Of a DNA stretch of 64,000 nucleotides, positions 30,047 to 37,532 are shown piece after piece (the first letter of the stretch is position 1; each line of letters begins with the position of its first letter). The stretch spans positions 1,631,501-1,695,500 of the forward strand of contig NC_013422.1 in the NCBI RefSeq assembly GCF_000024765.1, in the 5' to 3' direction. Both the position numbers and the translations under genes were made by a program. The notes beneath the pieces were generated by a model. That model ran no database searches and was not told the origin of the DNA. It worked only from the letters and a program-made list of their open reading frames with translations. Source of the stretch: Halothiobacillus neapolitanus c2 (GTDB lineage Bacteria; Pseudomonadota; Gammaproteobacteria; Halothiobacillales; Halothiobacillaceae).

Positions 30047-30358
30047 TTACGATTGTTCGTCCTTTTTTGCGGCCCGTTCCCGTCGCGCGGCTTTCGGATC
30101 GGCTTGTAATGGACGGTAGATTTCGATCCGATCACGCGCCTGCAGACGTTGGTTCAGGGTGACCAGACGGGAAAAAATGCCCACTTTTTGATGCTCAAGA
30201 TCAATCTCGGGGAACTGCTCCCTGATGCCGCTGGCATCGATGGCCATCTGCACGGTGGCATCCTCGGGAACGGTGACGGCGAGAATTACCTGCCGATCCG
30301 GTTTGGCGTACGCGACTTCAACCTCGATAACACCGACTGCGGGCGAATCCAGATTCAA
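30047..30358 (-). CDS. rnfH: RnfH family ubiquitin-like protein
   Basis: A 103-residue beta-grasp protein of the RnfH family (PF03658). It shows the family sequence IEVEVAYAKPDRQVILAVTVPE, VGIFSRLVTLNQRLQARDRIEIYRPL and DPKAARRERAAKK at the C-terminus. The function is not settled; it pairs with the RatA toxin gene throughout proteobacteria. Its start overlaps ratA by four bases (ATGA). Confidence 0.93.
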   Translation of the reverse strand: MNLDSPAVGVIEVEVAYAKPDRQVILAVTVPEDATVQMAIDASGIREQFPEIDLEHQKVGIFSRLVTLNQRLQARDRIEIYRPLQADPKAARRERAAKKDEQS

Positions 30359-30813
30359 GACACACCGCCCGGCTCAATCTGATCGCCATACACAGCCACC
30401 GCCCGGTGCTGAAATGCCGTGATCAGATTTCGGACGATTTCACGGAATACCGGCCCGATCGCCATATCCACCAGCTTGCTTGAGAACTCGAACGACATAT
30501 TGAGCCGGATCATCGAACCGCCTTCGTCTAAATCGTTGAACGACCAGAAGCCATCCAAAGACTTGAACGGCCCATTGAGCAGGCTGACGACAATTTTTTT
30601 TCCCGGATCGTTGATATTGCGTGTCGTGAACACCTTGCGCAAAGCACCGACCTTGAGCGTAATACTGGCATCCATCTCGTTGTCCTGAACCCGCAACACA
30701 CGCGATGCATCGCACCACGGCAAGAACTCGGGGTAGGCGGCCACGTCATTGACCAGGTGATACATTTGAGCAGCGCTGTACGGTACGTGAATTTGTCGGG
30801 TGATGTTCGTCAT
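30355..30813 (-). CDS. ratA: RatA/COQ10 family protein (START-like)
   Basis: Member of the polyketide cyclase/START family close to E. coli RatA, reported to block 70S ribosome assembly, and to COQ10, a quinone-binding protein. The frame is open to 30975, but the family sequence begins at ITRQIHVPYSAAQMYHLVNDVAAYPEFLPWC, so ATG at 30813 is taken, giving 152 residues. ELAR-type ends are replaced by REIVRNLITAFQHRAVAVYG. Gene order ratA-rnfH divergent from smpB is conserved in gammaproteobacteria. Confidence 0.92.
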   Translation of the reverse strand: MTNITRQIHVPYSAAQMYHLVNDVAAYPEFLPWCDASRVLRVQDNEMDASITLKVGALRKVFTTRNINDPGKKIVVSLLNGPFKSLDGFWSFNDLDEGGSMIRLNMSFEFSSKLVDMAIGPVFREIVRNLITAFQHRAVAVYGDQIEPGGVS

Positions 30814-30923
30814 AAAGGCAGTCGATCGGCTCCGGCTTGAATGATCCCCAATGGAAATAGCAGTGGAAACAACTGAAATCGGCGTCAATGTCGGTCTCGG
30901 GGCTAAAATCATACTGCAAAACG

Positions 30924-30981
30924 CCCTCTTTCGCCGCATCGTTCGCGGCGAGCGAACGCCCAAATCGTGCAGCAAAGAGGG
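30924..30981. other. Nested hairpin structure in the ratA-smpB spacer
   Basis: An outer stem joins CCCTCTTTCGCCGCA (30924-30938) with TGCAGCAAAGAGGG (30968-30981). Inside it GTTCGC (30941-30946) pairs perfectly with GCGAAC (30952-30957). The structure lies in the 403-base gap between the ratA and smpB starts, in the leader of ratA on the minus strand. It may be a structured leader or part of a decayed repeat, as a MITE end follows at 31016. No coding gene is supported in the gap. Confidence 0.45.
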
Positions 30982-31015
30982 AAGTCTGCGAAACTAGGAA
31001 CCTGTGGGGCTTTAG

Positions 31016-31034
31016 GGAACCTCTGATTGAATCC
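31016..31034. repeat. Solo MITE terminal repeat
   Basis: GGAACCTCTGATTGAATCC here matches the terminal repeat of the element at 22695-23013 over 19 bases. No partner in inverted orientation was found between ratA and smpB, so this is a lone end or the remnant of a deleted copy. Confidence 0.7.
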
Positions 31035-31216
31035 CTAGGAATAGGGGCGAAAATCTAGCTGTGCGAGGGCAAATTTTGCCGCTTCTGCAGGGCATTAGCG
31101 AGTTCTATTGCCCAAAAGAGTGGTGGAATATGAGCTTTCCAGATTGATTTGCAGCCGATTTCCCTATCTAAAGCCCGACAGGCTTCTAGCACCTTATCTG
31201 ATCCGGAAATACGCGT

Positions 31217-31693
31217 ATGTCGAAGACCAAGAAGTCCGCTGGTGAATCCACCATCGCACTCAATAAAAAAGCGAAATTCGATTACTTTCTCAATGACCGA
31301 TTCGAAGCGGGCATCGCGCTTGAAGGCTGGGAGGTCAAATCCCTGCGCGAAGGCAAAGTGCAACTCACCGATGCCCACATTTTGCTCAAAAATGGCGAAG
31401 CGTTCATGATCGGCGGGCAAATCAACCCGCTGATACAAGCGTCATCGCATGTTCGCCCAGACAACACGCGCATTCGTAAATTACTGCTGCACAAGCGGGA
31501 AATCGCCCAGCTCATCGGCGCGGTCGATCGCAAGGGCTTCACCGTAGTACCCACCGCCATGTACTGGAAAAATGGCCGGGCCAAGCTCGAAATTGCCTTG
31601 GCTCAGGGCAAAAAAGATCACGACAAGCGCGCCACGCTTAAAGAAAAGGATTGGGCGCGCGACAAGCAGCGCATTTTGCGCACCAGTAGTTGA
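31217..31693 (+). CDS. smpB: SsrA-binding protein SmpB
   Basis: Partner of tmRNA in trans-translation, rescuing stalled ribosomes. The 158 residues match the family: [32 protein letters not shown] at the start, [45 protein letters not shown] in the core, and a basic tail ([18 protein letters not shown]) that mimics the anticodon arm. No ssrA gene was seen nearby. Confidence 0.96.
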   Translation: MSKTKKSAGESTIALNKKAKFDYFLNDRFEAGIALEGWEVKSLREGKVQLTDAHILLKNGEAFMIGGQINPLIQASSHVRPDNTRIRKLLLHKREIAQLIGAVDRKGFTVVPTAMYWKNGRAKLEIALAQGKKDHDKRATLKEKDWARDKQRILRTSS

Positions 31694-31757
31694 GCCTGCC
31701 ATGCCCTAGTACTGTTTCGTTCTTGCGGGCACATTCAGCGAGTCGCTTGCCGATTAG

Positions 31758-31967
31758 ATGCAAGGCGCGCACGGCGGCAAACCCGATGCCCCTGAAAAAA
31801 CCATTCTCAATCAACCCGGCATAGTGATTATCGGCGGAGGCATTCCCATCGAAGCGGGTGGCAGCATGGTTGGTGCCATTGGCGTTTCCGGCGCGACGGG
31901 CGGTGATAACGATGACATCTGCGCCAAGGCAGTCATCGCGGCCATTGCAGATGATCTGAGTTTTTAA
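31758..31967 (+). pseudogene. C-terminal fragment of a GlcG/HbpS (DUF336) family protein
   Basis: The 69-codon frame contains the conserved C-terminal half of the GlcG/HbpS fold: a GIVIIGGGIPIEAGGSMVGAIGVSGATGGDNDD-like stretch, then AKAVIAAI. Full-length members are about 130-150 residues, and the N-terminal helices are missing. No matching sequence was found in the other frames immediately upstream. It is therefore called a truncated remnant left between smpB and the arsenic operon. A short functional protein cannot be excluded because an ATG opens the frame. Confidence 0.6.
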
Positions 31968-32042
31968 GACATCCTCTGGGCGTTGCTTTCAATGCATCCT
32001 GTTGTGTTCATTTATTTGTCACTTAGCTTCTGTACCCTCGGC

Positions 32043-32064
32043 TTCATTCGTAAAACCGGATGAA
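32043..32064. promoter_or_regulatory. Candidate ArsR operator
   Basis: An imperfect dyad, TTCATTCG (32043-32050) and CGGATGAA (32057-32064), with a six-base spacer lies five bases before the arsRC start codon. ArsR-family repressors bind such 8-8 dyads near their own start, so autoregulation of the arsenic operon is inferred. Confidence 0.4.
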
Positions 32065-32069
32065 TAACC

Positions 32070-32990
32070 ATGACGCATACAACGCTGCACGAACACCCCG
32101 AACAGCTCTTCGCCGCCTTGAGCGATGAAACGCGCCTTCGCATCTTGATGCTCCTTGAATCCGAACACCGACTTTGCGTGTGCCATCTGCAAGCTCTGCT
32201 TGACAAGCCACAGTCCACGATTTCACGGCATATCAGCATGCTGATGGAAAATCAGCTTTTATCACAAACGCATAAAGGCACCTCGAATTTATATGCACTC
32301 AATGAGCGCACACCTTTATGGGTTCGTGAGATTTTGCGCCTGTCGCGGATTAGCTGGTCGCTCAGCAATGAAGGCTTCAGGTTGCTCAAACAAGCCCGCG
32401 CGCTGTATCAAGAGAACATCGAATTATTGCAGGACACGCCACAAAACAACGAGAACATCATTCAAAAATCAGGTGAAACGACACCCTCAAACAAAGTCTT
32501 CAATGTGTTGTTCTTGTGCGTGGCCAACAGCGCGCGTTCCATCCTGGCCGAAGCGCTGCTCAACCGTTGGGGCCAAGGCCGATTCCGCGCCTTTTCTGCG
32601 GGGCAGAAGAAAGATTCCAGCGTCAACCCCAACACAATTGAAGCGTTAAAAGCGCTGGAACTACCCACCGAGCAAGCCGCCTCCAAGCATTGGGCGGTGT
32701 TCTTGGCGCCAGACGCGCCGCAGATGGATTTGGTGATCACCGTCTGCGACACCTTGCTCAATGAAGCCTGCCCCGCCTGGCCCGGTCGGCCGATCACTGC
32801 GCATTGGGGGGTAACCGATCCGGTGCGCCAGATGGCCGAACATCCCGATCGCGACCCGGTATCGTTCTTTATCGAAGCCGGACGCGCATTGGAAACTCGG
32901 GTGAAGTTGCTGACCCAACTGCCCGACTACGCCATCGAAAAAATCCGCGCCCGCGATGAGCTATCCGCTATTGGTTTAATGAGTGAGTAA
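32070..32990 (+). CDS. ArsR regulator fused to arsenate reductase ArsC (LMW-phosphatase type)
   Basis: A 306-residue fusion. Residues 1-110 are an ArsR/SmtB winged helix with recognition helix QSTISRHISMLMEN and the arsenite-sensing pair RLCVCHL (Cys36, Cys38). After a linker, residues 143-290 form a thioredoxin-coupled-type ArsC. Its P-loop is CVANSAR (Cys150, CX5R), and two more cysteines lie in VCDTLLNEACP (Cys226, Cys234), equivalent to the redox pair of the staphylococcal enzyme. So one polypeptide appears able to sense arsenite and reduce arsenate. It starts an operon with GAPDH (3-base gap) and arsJ. Confidence 0.9.
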   Translation: MTHTTLHEHPEQLFAALSDETRLRILMLLESEHRLCVCHLQALLDKPQSTISRHISMLMENQLLSQTHKGTSNLYALNERTPLWVREILRLSRISWSLSNEGFRLLKQARALYQENIELLQDTPQNNENIIQKSGETTPSNKVFNVLFLCVANSARSILAEALLNRWGQGRFRAFSAGQKKDSSVNPNTIEALKALELPTEQAASKHWAVFLAPDAPQMDLVITVCDTLLNEACPAWPGRPITAHWGVTDPVRQMAEHPDRDPVSFFIEAGRALETRVKLLTQLPDYAIEKIRARDELSAIGLMSE

Positions 32991-32993
32991 ATA

Positions 32994-34004
32994 ATGACAA
33001 TTCGAGTTGCAATTAACGGCTATGGCCGTATGGGACGCCTGGCACTGCGGGCGATGTTTGATCGCCCAGACCTCGGCTTAACCGTGGTGCACATCAACGA
33101 AATTGCCGCCGATGCCGCCTGCATGGCGCATCTGACCGAGTTCGATTCCGTGCATGGTCGCTGGCCCCAAGCCATTTCGGCCGATGAGCAAAGCATCACC
33201 ATCAACGGCCAGCGCATTGGCTTTACGATGCACAAAACCATCGATCAACTCGACTGGCGCGCCATCGGCGTGGATCTGGTCATCGAATCGACCGGCAAAT
33301 GGCGCAGCTTCGAGCAAGTAAGCGCGCATTTGACGCAAGGCGCGCCGCGTGTGGTGGTCGCCGCGCCGGTTAAACACCCTGAGGTGTTAAATGTGGTGAT
33401 GGGCGTGAACGATCATCTGTTCGATGCGGACACACACGCCATCGTGACGGCTGCTTCCTGCACCACCAACTGCCTCGCGCCGGTCGTTAAAGTGCTACAT
33501 GAGGGGCTGGGTATTGTGCGCGGCACCATGACGACGATGCACGATTTGACCAACACCCAAGTCGTTGTCGATAAAGGTGACAAAGACTGGCGGCGCGCGC
33601 GCGCGTCGAGCCTATCGCTCTCGCCCACCACCACGGGCTCTGCCAAAGCCATTGGCGAGATTTTCCCCGAGTTGAACGGCCAGTTGAACGGTCTGGCCGT
33701 GCGGGTGCCGCTGCTCAACGCCTCGCTCACCGATTTTGTGTTCACGCCATCCCGCGCTACCACGGTGGAAGAAGTCAATGCCCTGCTCAAGGCGGGCAGC
33801 GATGCCATGCCGCAGATCTTAGGCTACGAAACCCGCCCTTTGGTCTCCATGGATTTCGTCAACGATGCCCGCTCCTCGATTGTCGATGCGCCCTCCACGA
33901 TGGTGATCGACGAGCACATGGTCAAAGTGCTGGCCTGGTACGACAACGAATGGGGCTACGCCAACCGCATGGCCGAACTCGCATCCAAGGTCGGCTCGGC
34001 CTAA
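32994..34004 (+). CDS. Arsenic-operon glyceraldehyde-3-phosphate dehydrogenase
   Basis: A 336-residue type I GAPDH with the NAD motif [14 protein letters not shown] and catalytic Cys156 in [10 protein letters not shown]. ArsJ-linked GAPDHs use arsenate in place of phosphate and form 1-arseno-3-phosphoglycerate, the ArsJ substrate. Its position between arsRC and arsJ supports this rather than a glycolytic role. A glycolytic or Calvin-cycle GAPDH probably exists elsewhere. An SDGIRxxx-type start replaced by [15 protein letters not shown] is usual for this subgroup. Confidence 0.92.
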   Translation: MTIRVAINGYGRMGRLALRAMFDRPDLGLTVVHINEIAADAACMAHLTEFDSVHGRWPQAISADEQSITINGQRIGFTMHKTIDQLDWRAIGVDLVIESTGKWRSFEQVSAHLTQGAPRVVVAAPVKHPEVLNVVMGVNDHLFDADTHAIVTAASCTTNCLAPVVKVLHEGLGIVRGTMTTMHDLTNTQVVVDKGDKDWRRARASSLSLSPTTTGSAKAIGEIFPELNGQLNGLAVRVPLLNASLTDFVFTPSRATTVEEVNALLKAGSDAMPQILGYETRPLVSMDFVNDARSSIVDAPSTMVIDEHMVKVLAWYDNEWGYANRMAELASKVGSA

Positions 34005-34032
34005 CCCTTATCCATCAGCCTAGAGACGCCAC

Positions 34033-35235
34033 ATGACCGCCGCCCTGCGCAACTACCTCATCATCACCGGCAACTACTGGGCGTTCACCATCACCGACGG
34101 CGCGATCCGCATGTTGGTGGTGCTGCACTTTTATCAGATGGGCTATTCGCCGTTCGCCATTGCGATGCTGTTTGTTTTTTATGAAGTATTCGGCATCGTC
34201 ACCAACTTCGTCGGTGGTTGGCTCGGCGCGCGTATCGGGCTTAACCGCACCATGCAGGTGGGCACGGCGATGCAGATTGTCGCCCTGCTGATGCTGACCG
34301 TGCCCAACCCCCTGCTCACCGTGGCGTATGTCATGGCGGCACAAGCGCTTTCGGGCATCGCCAAGGATTTGAACAAAATGTCGGCCAAGGCAGGAGTCAA
34401 ACTCGTCGCCGGTGCATCAGACGAACAGTTGTTCAAATGGGTCGCCTGGATTACCGGCTCAAAAAATGCGCTCAAAGGCATTGGCTTTTTCGTGGGCGCC
34501 GCGCTGTTGTCGCTGATCGGCTTTCAGGGCGCCAATTTCGCACTCGCCGGGCTGCTGGTGCTGGGTTTAATCGCCACCTTCACCTTGCCATCTGGCCTGG
34601 GTGCGATGAAGGACAAGGCCAAATTCAGCGCCTTGTTTTCGCAAGATGCGGCCTTTAACTGGCTGGCTGCCGCGCGGATTTTTCTGTTCGGCGCGCGGGA
34701 TGTCTGGTTCGTCGTCGCCCTGCCCGTCTATTTGGTTTCCATCGGCTGGGATTTTGAATGGGTGGGCGCGTATCTCGCGCTTTGGGTGGTGGGCTACGGC
34801 ATCGTGCAAGCCAGCGCCCCGCGCTTATTGCGGGGGCAGAAAAACCCTGTCGGCGCCGAAACCGCCCTGCGCTGGAGCCTGATCCTCGTCGGCACGCCTG
34901 CACTGATCTGGATCGGCTTTCAATTCAACCTACCGCCCGGCTGGTTGATTACGATTGGTCTGGGCGTGTTCGGTGCCGTGTTCGCCGTCAACTCGGCGGT
35001 GCATTCCTATCTGATTCTCAACTATTCCTCGCACGATAAAGCCTCGATGAATGTCGGTTTTTACTACGCCGCCAACGCCGGTGGACGCTTGCTCGGCACG
35101 GTATTATCCGGCTACGCCTACCAGACAATCGGCATCGAAGGCTGCCTGCTGATTTCCACTGGATTTATCGCCTTGGCTGCGGTGTTTACCTATCAAATGT
35201 GTCGGAGTTTGACAGCAAAGACGGTAGCGTCCTGA
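34033..35235 (+). CDS. arsJ: Organoarsenical efflux MFS transporter ArsJ
   Basis: A 400-residue MFS protein with about 11-12 membrane segments. It matches ArsJ in its start (RNYLIITGNYWAFTITDGAIRMLVVLHFY) and in motifs such as EVFGIVTNFVGGWLGARIGLN (motif A-like), GIAKDLNKMSAKAGVK and KNALKGIGFF. ArsJ exports 1-arseno-3-phosphoglycerate, which falls apart outside to arsenate. With the preceding GAPDH it forms a complete arsenate resistance pathway. No arsenite exporter (ArsB or Acr3) lies in the window. Confidence 0.93.
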   Translation: MTAALRNYLIITGNYWAFTITDGAIRMLVVLHFYQMGYSPFAIAMLFVFYEVFGIVTNFVGGWLGARIGLNRTMQVGTAMQIVALLMLTVPNPLLTVAYVMAAQALSGIAKDLNKMSAKAGVKLVAGASDEQLFKWVAWITGSKNALKGIGFFVGAALLSLIGFQGANFALAGLLVLGLIATFTLPSGLGAMKDKAKFSALFSQDAAFNWLAAARIFLFGARDVWFVVALPVYLVSIGWDFEWVGAYLALWVVGYGIVQASAPRLLRGQKNPVGAETALRWSLILVGTPALIWIGFQFNLPPGWLITIGLGVFGAVFAVNSAVHSYLILNYSSHDKASMNVGFYYAANAGGRLLGTVLSGYAYQTIGIEGCLLISTGFIALAAVFTYQMCRSLTAKTVAS

Positions 35236-35291
35236 CACCTCATCGTCAGTGGCATCGATTCGAAGTCGAACTAAGCTGTGTCTAATTCCTA

Positions 35292-35433
35292 GGCACCTCG
35301 AAAAACCGTCACGAGCATGTTCGAGTGCAAGGAGCCGCGCAGTGAGCAACGAAACATATCAAGCAGATAGGCAAGGCGCGAACGAGCACGCGACGCCGTA
35401 ATCGGACAGCGCAGTAGGTTTTTCAAGCTGTCC
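35292..35433. mobile_element. 142-bp MITE with 5-bp target duplication
   Basis: Imperfect terminal inverted repeats, GGCACCTCGAAAAACC at 35292-35307 and GGTTTTTCAAGCTGTCC at 35417-35433, bound a 142-base non-coding segment. TCCTA occurs directly outside each end (35287-35291 and 35434-35438), a likely 5-base target site duplication. No transposase is encoded. The element separates the arsenic operon from the AT-rich ATPase/PIN cassette. Confidence 0.75.
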
Positions 35434-35521
35434 TCCTATAACAACAGTTGGATAGAGCTGAACAAATTAAAACAGTAGAAGAAAATAGGCGCAGTAAAAT
35501 AATTCACATAACAAATAACAC

Positions 35522-35550
35522 TTGACAACAAGCAACACAAACTATATAAA
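35522..35550 (+). promoter_or_regulatory. Sigma-70 promoter of the ATPase/PIN cassette
   Basis: TTGACA (35522-35527) is followed after 17 bases by TATAAA (35545-35550), which is 11 of 12 consensus positions at ideal spacing. It reads toward the ATPase gene. The expected leader of about 70 bases is strikingly poor in G and T. The promoter lies just outside the MITE, within the AT-rich segment. Confidence 0.75.
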
Positions 35551-35628
35551 AACAAACTAGCACAAATAAAATATAAATATTATCAAAAACCAAACCGTAA
35601 AAAACAACAAGCCAAAAAAGGTATTGAT

Positions 35629-37002
35629 TTGAAAATCACAGAACTTCAACTTGAAAAATTTAAATCATTCGAATTGCAAAAATTCAATTTTAAAAAAATA
35701 ACCATATTGGCCGGAGCAAATAGTGCCGGGAAAAGCACAATATTAAATGCTCTAGCAACAATATTGCAAGGCAGTGAAACCAGGCCATTTCCATTTTATT
35801 TCAGTAATTATGGGGGAAATATTCACCTTGGTGGATATAAAGATATCGTCAAAGATGGCAACTCTTCTGACAAATTTGGAATTGGGGTTCGATTCGAAAA
35901 CAATGGAGCTGAAACCTATGTAAAAGGTACATACCGATACGCAACAAATGGACACCAAATACTGGTAGATTCAATCATAATAGAAATAGATGAACAAACT
36001 CTTGAAGTAAAGTGGAATGGCCAAGTAAAAGGGTATTCAGTATATAGAAAAATAAGCGAGAACAAAAAAACTGAAGATTCAAAAGTGGCAAAGGCAATAT
36101 TCACATCACTTTCTGAGTTATTTTCCAAAACGAATGATACAGAAAAAAATACCAAGATCCAGAATTCAATCGATGAATTTTTATCAAGCATATCAAAGTC
36201 AAGTGACAACTGGGAACCAGTTGAGCTGAAAAAGGCATCAAACCTATATTCATCTTTATGCAGCACCATAAGCTATAAGATAACAATTGATAGTTACATT
36301 AAAAGCCTATCAAAGCTTTCCAACTTGACAACGTATATTGGCCCTATCAGGCCATATCCCTCTAGGCACTACTACATATCAAGCCTTCAAGAGAAAATCG
36401 ACTCATTAGGAAACAATGCTTTTCAAATCCTGATAGACTGGTATTCATCAGATAAAAAAAAATTTAACAAAGTTATCAATGGACTACAAACATTAAAATT
36501 AGCCGACTCAATTATCATAGGGTCACTAAAAGATGAGTTAGTAGAAATCAATGTCGCCCCATATAATCAAAGACATACCGTCAACTTAAGCGACGTAGGA
36601 TTTGGTCTTTCTCAAATTTTACCCGTTTTGGTTGCTAATGCAGCCTCAGAAAATGACTCTACGCTCCTTATTAATCAACCAGAAGTACATTTACACCCTT
36701 CCAGCCAAGCAGAATTAGCGAATTACTTTTTCACGGAAAGTAAAAACAAGAACTTTATAATTGAAACGCACAGTGAATATTTAATAAATAGATTCCGACT
36801 TTTGGTCGCAGAAGGGAAAATTAAAAGCGAGGACATATCAATTATTTATATTGACAAAGGTGAGCAAGACCCCACATTAAGTGAAATATCGATATCAGAT
36901 AATGGCGCATTAATTTCGGCTCCCGACTCTTTCTTCAACACATATTATGTTGACAGCAAAGCCCTTGTCTTTTCCAGTATTGGAGGCGGAGAAATTGAGT
37001 AG
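35629..37002 (+). CDS. SMC/OLD-like AAA ATPase, putative conflict-system ATPase
   Basis: A 457-residue AAA_21/DUF3696-type ABC ATPase. Walker A is GANSAGKST (29-37) after KITELQLEKFKSF. A middle region (about 100-300) is mostly helical. A signature-like LSDVGFGLSQ lies at 320-329, Walker B-like LLINQPEVHLHP starts at 346, and an H-loop is ETHSEYLINRFR (from 379). The residue before QPE is Asn where relatives usually have Glu. There is no TOPRIM nuclease domain at the C-terminus, unlike OLD. The start is TTG at 35629 with AAGG seven bases upstream. The gene is much more AT-rich than its neighbours, which points to transfer. It overlaps the PIN-like gene by 8 bases. Defence or plasmid-exclusion ATPases of this class work with a separate effector; the partner here would be the PIN protein. 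Confidence 0.8.
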   Translation: MKITELQLEKFKSFELQKFNFKKITILAGANSAGKSTILNALATILQGSETRPFPFYFSNYGGNIHLGGYKDIVKDGNSSDKFGIGVRFENNGAETYVKGTYRYATNGHQILVDSIIIEIDEQTLEVKWNGQVKGYSVYRKISENKKTEDSKVAKAIFTSLSELFSKTNDTEKNTKIQNSIDEFLSSISKSSDNWEPVELKKASNLYSSLCSTISYKITIDSYIKSLSKLSNLTTYIGPIRPYPSRHYYISSLQEKIDSLGNNAFQILIDWYSSDKKKFNKVINGLQTLKLADSIIIGSLKDELVEINVAPYNQRHTVNLSDVGFGLSQILPVLVANAASENDSTLLINQPEVHLHPSSQAELANYFFTESKNKNFIIETHSEYLINRFRLLVAEGKIKSEDISIIYIDKGEQDPTLSEISISDNGALISAPDSFFNTYYVDSKALVFSSIGGGEIE

Positions 37003-37426
37003 CATAGTCATTGACACTTGCGTTATAAGACTATATGACGCGCCACTAGATCCAAAATACTGCGAATTATTCAATTGGATTAATACTGAAGGGACGCTTT
37101 ACATTAGCCAGAAACTACTAAATGAATACGTTTCAACAAAAAACAGAAACATAGACATACTACTAGCCATGTTGGTAAAAAATGAAGAAAAAATCAGAAT
37201 CGTTCGGATCTCAAAGAATCAAATCAACACCTTCAAAATAGATAAGAATTTTAATTACACATGCAATAATGAAGATATCGACCATTCACGTCTAGTATTT
37301 TTATCTCCACGAAAAAAATTGATATCACAAGATCTAAAACTAATTTCAGACATCAATAGATTCAAAAAGGTAGACGGAATAAAACCTAGCGCCACAAAAC
37401 ATCCTGATCCAGCATTTTATAAATAA
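36995..37426 (+). CDS. PIN-domain-like putative ribonuclease
   Basis: A 143-residue protein if translation starts at TTG 36995, which follows GGAGGCGGAG and overlaps the ATPase stop. An upstream ATG at 36947 is unlikely because it would add 16 residues inside the ATPase frame. PIN-like features are VIDTCV (Asp7), YISQKLLNEYVS (Glu44), NEDIDH (Asp94/Asp96) and LISQDLKLIS (Asp113), giving the expected acidic active-site set. It resembles the COG1569-type PIN proteins more than short VapC toxins. Being coupled to an ATPase rather than to a small antitoxin suggests it is the effector nuclease of a two-gene defence cassette. Function is inferred. Confidence 0.7.
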   Translation: MSSIVIDTCVIRLYDAPLDPKYCELFNWINTEGTLYISQKLLNEYVSTKNRNIDILLAMLVKNEEKIRIVRISKNQINTFKIDKNFNYTCNNEDIDHSRLVFLSPRKKLISQDLKLISDINRFKKVDGIKPSATKHPDPAFYK

Positions 37427-37532
37427 TGCGAGGGCACGGGGTGTGCTGAGAAAAATAATATAGATGATTCAATAATTAACTACACAGGCACAGCTTGCCA
37501 GCTCATCGCCTTAGATTAGATAACCTCTACTA

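Noticed and set aside
31055-31438. 127-codon minus-strand frame over the smpB start
   Set aside because: It overlaps the well-supported smpB coding region and lacks motifs.
36947-37426. Classical VapBC toxin-antitoxin pair
   Set aside because: The PIN-like gene has no small antitoxin gene before it; it is coupled to a 457-residue ATPase, and its sequence is not a typical VapC.
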